The notes under the pieces are model-generated. The model was not told where the DNA came from. It ran no database searches and was given only the letters and a program-made list of their open reading frames with translations. From a virus: a DNA stretch of 64,000 bases. The stretch covers positions 124,001 to 188,000 of the IMG/VR virus record IMGVR_UViG_3300017528_000567. One strand, written 5' to 3'. Positions 60,186 through 64,000 of this stretch are shown in pieces. Position numbers and translations under genes: made by a program. The number at the start of each line of letters is the position of its first letter. The first letter of the stretch is position 1.

Positions 60186-62489
60186 TCACACGATCTGGCA
60201 GAACCCGCCCGCACAAGCGGCCTCAGCGGAAAGCACGGTCCCATCTTCAGTCTCGAGTATCGCTGTGTAATCGATGGGCTTGTAGCAAGAGACGAGCTCG
60301 AGCCACCGCCGCTCGTCAGCCTCCGTTGTCACGGCTTCCAGTGGAGCGAACGCGTAATCTTTGTCTGCCGACGCCGGCAGCAACGAGATGCCCGTGAAGT
60401 CATCGCGGTGCGCCCAAATGTAGCTCGCCACGGCCTCCCACTCGTCGGGCTGAACCGTGACGGTATTCGACACATTGTGATGCCCGCCGTTGTATCCGGG
60501 GTGCATGCGGTCGGTCCCCGGGACAACCCAGTTGACTTGCGTGGACCGCACAGCATCCAAGAACTGCATCGCCGTCTGATCACCCTTGAGGATCGCCCCG
60601 TCCGGCGCCTGCACGGGGAACTCAACGACCCATTTGCCGTCTGGCTTTCGCTGGCACATTTTCGGATTCGCCGCCATGAACGCCTGAAAGACCGGCTCCA
60701 GCTCATCCGCTGTGACGCGGCGAATGTACCGGCGTGCATGGTGCGGGTGGATCCCGGAGCCAATGCACCCGAGGGCCAGTGACGTAGTTCCCGACGGTTT
60801 CACGCACGTCGTACGCGCCGCCGAGTTGATGCCCAGGCGAGCCGCATACTCCCGGTTCCACTCCTTCACCTTCACGGCGACCTGGCGCTGGTACTCTGCG
60901 TTGAGAGCAATCTGCGGGGCGTCCATGATGCCAGTCATGCCGATGCCCAGCAGGGCGTCGCGTTTGGCGATCTCCGACGACGCCCAGCCCAAGTACGGCA
61001 TATCCGTGTAGGCGGCCTGCACGGTCCCGATGAGCGTCGCGGCTTTGGCAGCCTCGACGAAGTCCTCGTAGCTGGTGAGCTTGGATGCATTGATCTCGCA
61101 CAGATTGCAGAACGCCCAGCCCGTGTGACGGCTGTCCGCCTCGACCGAGATGCCACGGGTAGCGAGTCGCGCCTGAATCTCCGGGGTCACCGTTACAACG
61201 GGGTACAGGTTGATCTCGCAGCACGGATTAGTCGCGTGATCGTAGTCGCTGACGAAAAAGAATCCCGGCTCACCCCACTCGCGCGTCATCTGAAAAATGC
61301 GCTTGAATTGCTTCTTCTTTACCTCATCGCGCTTCAGCACGACGGAATTGTTCGAATTGGCGAACCAAGGATCGGTCTGCCACCAGTTGCCCGTTTTGGC
61401 GAACATCATCTCGCTGTCTTCAAGCGAGAAAAGGCAGATCATCGCGCTTCTCCGGATGCCGCCAGACAGCACAGCATCAGCAGCGAAGCACATGATGCGA
61501 TACGCCTCAATCGGACGGAGCTTGCGACCCTGCGCAGCCAAGAGGGTGGCGCGCACCCGCTCCAACGACTCTTTCAGCTTCAAATGACCCGGAGCTCGAC
61601 CGCCGGAAGTCTTCAGCGGAGAACCAGCGGGCCGGACCTTGTGATAGCTCAGCTCGAGATTGGTCCCTTTTTGAAAGCTGTTGATCAGCGCCTTGAGCGC
61701 GTCAGCCCAGCCTTCAATCGTATCCTGCACCACGTGATGCTGGACCCTCTTCGGATCGATATGCGCCACCGGGGAGAGCCGCTCCACGTGATCGAACTGC
61801 ACGGAGAATCCAACGCCGCAACCTGACAGCAGCAGATACAGCGACTCACTGAATGCTTCCCAACGATCGACATGAGTCGCAGAGCAATTGTAGAGTCGAT
61901 TGTGATTCGCGAGGATCGCCGGACCGCCGAACTGCATCGAGCGCATCGAAGGCAAGACACGCTTGCTGTAGACGAGCTTGAACGCTTCACGGATCTCATC
62001 CGCCATGCCGGGGAACCGACCCAAGTGCATCCCCTCTACGCGGGCGACGGTCTCTTCATACACTTCACGGCGCAGCAACTCAGGCAGATAGCGTGCGTAC
62101 TTGCTCGCGTGGATGTAATCAGAGAGCCCCTTCGGATCGATCGCTTTCTCATGCAGCTGCCGCATCTCCTGACGGTGATGCCGATACAAGATGTAAGCTT
62201 TGGCGACCTTGTACTGATGGAGCCGCATCAACGCGATCTCCACAGCATTCTGAATCAGCTCAACGTCAACCACGTCACCCGGCAGCGAGAGCACCACTGT
62301 GGTGACCACCTCGTTGATGGCCTTATCGTCGGCAGCTCCTACGCTATCTACCCACGCGGCGTAGATAGCATTGCGCAGCTTCAAAGGATCGAAGGGCTGG
62401 ACAGTGACACCATCTCGCTTGCGGATCGAGCTCGGCTGGTGACTGTAGCTGACATGAGAGCCGTTGTGGACTTGAGGTTGGGCCTGCAT
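60186..62489 (-). CDS. nrdJ: Class II ribonucleotide reductase (adenosylcobalamin-dependent)
   Basis: 767 residues. An ATP-cone-like N-terminus (RKRDGVTVQPFDPLKLRNAI) precedes the catalytic barrel: NCSATHVDRW (catalytic-pair Cys), SGCGVGFSVQFDHV, NPCCEINL (thiyl Cys and Glu), WAFCNLCEIN, and a final CAGGFCQIV with the redox Cys pair. The size and motifs match the monomeric triphosphate reductase (RTPR, Lactobacillus-type) more than class I NrdA, and no NrdB gene is seen. It makes dNTPs and depends on host cobalamin. It is 24 nt upstream of the delta-like gene. Confidence 0.85.
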   Translation of the reverse strand: MQAQPQVHNGSHVSYSHQPSSIRKRDGVTVQPFDPLKLRNAIYAAWVDSVGAADDKAINEVVTTVVLSLPGDVVDVELIQNAVEIALMRLHQYKVAKAYILYRHHRQEMRQLHEKAIDPKGLSDYIHASKYARYLPELLRREVYEETVARVEGMHLGRFPGMADEIREAFKLVYSKRVLPSMRSMQFGGPAILANHNRLYNCSATHVDRWEAFSESLYLLLSGCGVGFSVQFDHVERLSPVAHIDPKRVQHHVVQDTIEGWADALKALINSFQKGTNLELSYHKVRPAGSPLKTSGGRAPGHLKLKESLERVRATLLAAQGRKLRPIEAYRIMCFAADAVLSGGIRRSAMICLFSLEDSEMMFAKTGNWWQTDPWFANSNNSVVLKRDEVKKKQFKRIFQMTREWGEPGFFFVSDYDHATNPCCEINLYPVVTVTPEIQARLATRGISVEADSRHTGWAFCNLCEINASKLTSYEDFVEAAKAATLIGTVQAAYTDMPYLGWASSEIAKRDALLGIGMTGIMDAPQIALNAEYQRQVAVKVKEWNREYAARLGINSAARTTCVKPSGTTSLALGCIGSGIHPHHARRYIRRVTADELEPVFQAFMAANPKMCQRKPDGKWVVEFPVQAPDGAILKGDQTAMQFLDAVRSTQVNWVVPGTDRMHPGYNGGHHNVSNTVTVQPDEWEAVASYIWAHRDDFTGISLLPASADKDYAFAPLEAVTTEADERRWLELVSCYKPIDYTAILETEDGTVLSAEAACAGGFCQIV

Positions 62490-62512
62490 GATTACCTAAG
62501 ATCTCCTTGTTT

Positions 62513-63475
62513 TCATTGTGCCATCGATAGGATGACCATCTCGATCATCGTTCGCTTGAATGGGGAAGACGACTTCACATCAACATCTAATTTGCTGAGC
62601 TGTCCCATGTAGCGAACGAGTGACCGCAGCTCATGTTTGCGGGCCGTAGGCGCTACGGCATTATTGAAGCGCCAGAGATTCTGGCCGAGAAGTCCCGCCA
62701 CATCCGCCGCTGACATCCCTTTGTCAAACATGCTGCGGACCACGGTTGTGTTTTCGACGTGCTTCATCAGCTGATAGACCACGGCGCCGTACTGGGTTTC
62801 GCCCGACTTGGCGCAGACTGCTCCAAACAGCTGCAAAGCGCGTTTGACGTCCTTTGCCATCACCGCCTCAGCCACGAGGCTGGGCTCCGCCTCGGGGGCC
62901 TGCGTAGCAATCTGAGCTACATGTGCTTCTGTGATCTCGCCGACACTCCCGGCATAGATCGCAAGCTTTTTGATCTCATTGGCGAGCCGATACAGGTCAG
63001 GGCCTGTTGATTGGTACAGCAACTCCACCGCTCGCTTTCGAATCGCGACGCCATTACGTGTCGCCTCCTTGCTGATGAAGTCGGTGTGATATGCCTCCTT
63101 GTCCCAAGGCTTGCACTTTTTCCATTCCAGAGACTTGCCCTTGCTGGCAACAAACGACCACAGCTCCGACAAGCTCTCAGACCTAACGATGGCCGCCAGT
63201 ATCACCGATTGATCAACAGGGTTGCGCCTCTCGACATAGCGCCGCAGTTCCTTGTTCCCCTTCAGCTCTTGAGCATTGTCTAACACAATGGTCCTGGGGT
63301 CCTCCGAGCTAGCTTCGCAGAGCTCAACGAGCTCAATGTCAGTGAGCCCGTCGCCGTCCAACAAGAGCACGCGGCGACGACTCTGCCTGGTCTGTTCAAT
63401 GTAACGGTCGAGGTAAAAAGGCTCACCGCCATATGCGACGTAGAACGCGTTGAATGTGGATCCCTTGCCAGCCAC
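62513..63475 (-). CDS. Clamp-loader delta-subunit-like protein (HolA-type)
   Basis: 320 residues. It begins with FNAFYVAYGGEPFYLDRYIE, as HolA subunits do at the P-loop-like site (degenerate, not ATP-binding), followed by RTIVLDNAQELKGNKELRRY and a beta-clamp interaction region. A C-terminal collar has LYRLANEIKKLAIYAGSVGE with TEAHVAQIATQAPEA and LMKHVENTTVV. It would bind the clamp as part of the loader with the DnaX-like subunit (42337-43773). It is followed by the ribonucleotide reductase gene. Confidence 0.75.
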   Translation of the reverse strand: MAGKGSTFNAFYVAYGGEPFYLDRYIEQTRQSRRRVLLLDGDGLTDIELVELCEASSEDPRTIVLDNAQELKGNKELRRYVERRNPVDQSVILAAIVRSESLSELWSFVASKGKSLEWKKCKPWDKEAYHTDFISKEATRNGVAIRKRAVELLYQSTGPDLYRLANEIKKLAIYAGSVGEITEAHVAQIATQAPEAEPSLVAEAVMAKDVKRALQLFGAVCAKSGETQYGAVVYQLMKHVENTTVVRSMFDKGMSAADVAGLLGQNLWRFNNAVAPTARKHELRSLVRYMGQLSKLDVDVKSSSPFKRTMIEMVILSMAQ

Positions 63476-63488
63476 ACATCACCCCGCC

Positions 63489-64000
63489 TTAGACGAACGA
63501 TTCTGCGAGCACGGTCTTGAACTGGAAGGACAGATTGACGCTGACCTTGTTGGCGGTGTCTCGCAATGCCCCGACCTTCCGAGCAAGTTTGACCCACGCC
63601 GCCATTGGCACTTTCGCGCCCAGGGCAACGAGTGTATCGGTCACATCCACGTTGGTAGCCCGCAGAGGGTCGAGCCCGCAGATGAGCACGTCGTGAATGA
63701 CCTGCTCCATGAACTGCGCGGCTAATTCCAGGTCCTTCTTCATGGCATCTACCAAAGAAAACACTGCCCAGAGGTCTTTCTCCACGCTCGCGTGGAGGGC
63801 CTTCACGACCTGGTCTCGTAGGACTAACCTACTAGCGTTACAGTAGTCGATCGCTCTACCGGCCGATCCGTCACCCATTCGGCTATAGACAAGTGCTTTA
63901 GTAGGGTCCTCTTCGGACCGCTGAACTATCGATAGGATGAAGTCATCCGGCAAGCGGCGGTATGTGACTACCCCACAACGCGAACGAATCGTCAGCGGCA
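63489..64000 (-). CDS. Clamp-loader delta-prime-like subunit (5' end cut by window edge)
   Basis: Frame open through the right edge; at least 170 residues are present, and a TTG at 63953 is internal rather than the start. Immediately at the edge it reads IRSRCGVVTYRRLPDDFILS, the SRC motif of clamp-loader subunits. The remainder fits the lid and collar: RMGDGSAGRAIDYC, then LWAVFSLVDAMKKDLELAAQ and the terminal NKVSVNLSFQFKTVLAESF. It is the first gene of the run, upstream of the delta-like gene by 13 nt. Being truncated, it cannot be distinguished for certain from a second gamma-type subunit. Confidence 0.7.
   Translation of the reverse strand, partial: PLTIRSRCGVVTYRRLPDDFILSIVQRSEEDPTKALVYSRMGDGSAGRAIDYCNASRLVLRDQVVKALHASVEKDLWAVFSLVDAMKKDLELAAQFMEQVIHDVLICGLDPLRATNVDVTDTLVALGAKVPMAAWVKLARKVGALRDTANKVSVNLSFQFKTVLAESFV

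Noticed and set aside
1-64000. tRNA, rRNA, integrase or transposase genes
   Set aside because: None seen; nearly every stretch is occupied by protein-coding frames, and the gaps are too short and lack cloverleaf patterns.

Overview
The window is a contiguous piece of a large tailed-phage (Caudoviricetes) genome. It is GC-rich and packed with genes. All but one of the genes lie on the minus strand, many start and stop codons overlap (ATGA, TAATG, TGATG), and I saw no tRNA, rRNA, integrase, IS element or CRISPR array. Calling it a phage rests on recognisable large terminase, portal, prohead protease, major capsid and tail-fibre-like proteins. Calling it a large phage rests on its self-sufficient replication and repair set. 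Nothing in the sequence identifies the host.

Read in the direction of transcription, from high to low coordinates, the right half (about 64000-40600) is a replication, recombination and nucleotide module. It holds the C-terminal end of a clamp-loader delta-prime-like subunit (cut by the window edge), a delta-like subunit, a class II (adenosylcobalamin-dependent) ribonucleotide reductase, NAD-dependent DNA ligase, a RecD2-type helicase, a candidate ssDNA-binding protein, a RuvC-like resolvase, RecA, a Rad50/SbcC N-terminal half, Mre11/SbcD, a Cas4/RecB-like PD-(D/E)XK nuclease with a probable Fe-S site, a beta-clamp-like protein, a separate Rad50/SbcC C-terminal half, a TOPRIM primase, a degenerate metallopeptidase-like protein, a DnaX-like clamp-loader subunit, a NusG-like/FEN-nuclease fusion and a sigma-region-4-like protein. 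The phage therefore appears to carry a bacterial-type sliding clamp and a three-subunit clamp loader, an SbcCD-like end-processing complex whose ATPase is split into two genes, and its own transcription factors at the border with the late genes.

The left half (about 39900-1) is the virion module: adhesin-like and acidic head proteins, a protein with three cysteine modules, a small-terminase candidate, the large terminase, three tandem paralogues of unknown function, portal, two unknown proteins, prohead protease, an acidic Gln-rich scaffold candidate, a decoration-protein candidate and the major capsid protein. Small connector-type unknowns, a HAD phosphatase, a protein with a 42-residue tandem repeat, a SWIM zinc-finger protein and a FmdB-like zinc ribbon follow, then a run of tail-fibre or baseplate proteins. 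The last two of these share the same modular repeats, and the final one runs off the left edge.

Hairpins bracket the decoration/capsid pair (20419-20439 and 18751-18780), and a perfect 10-bp stem precedes the RuvC-like gene. The single plus-strand gene (about 55204-55842) is diverged from its left neighbour and convergent with the helicase gene, sharing overlapping stop codons.
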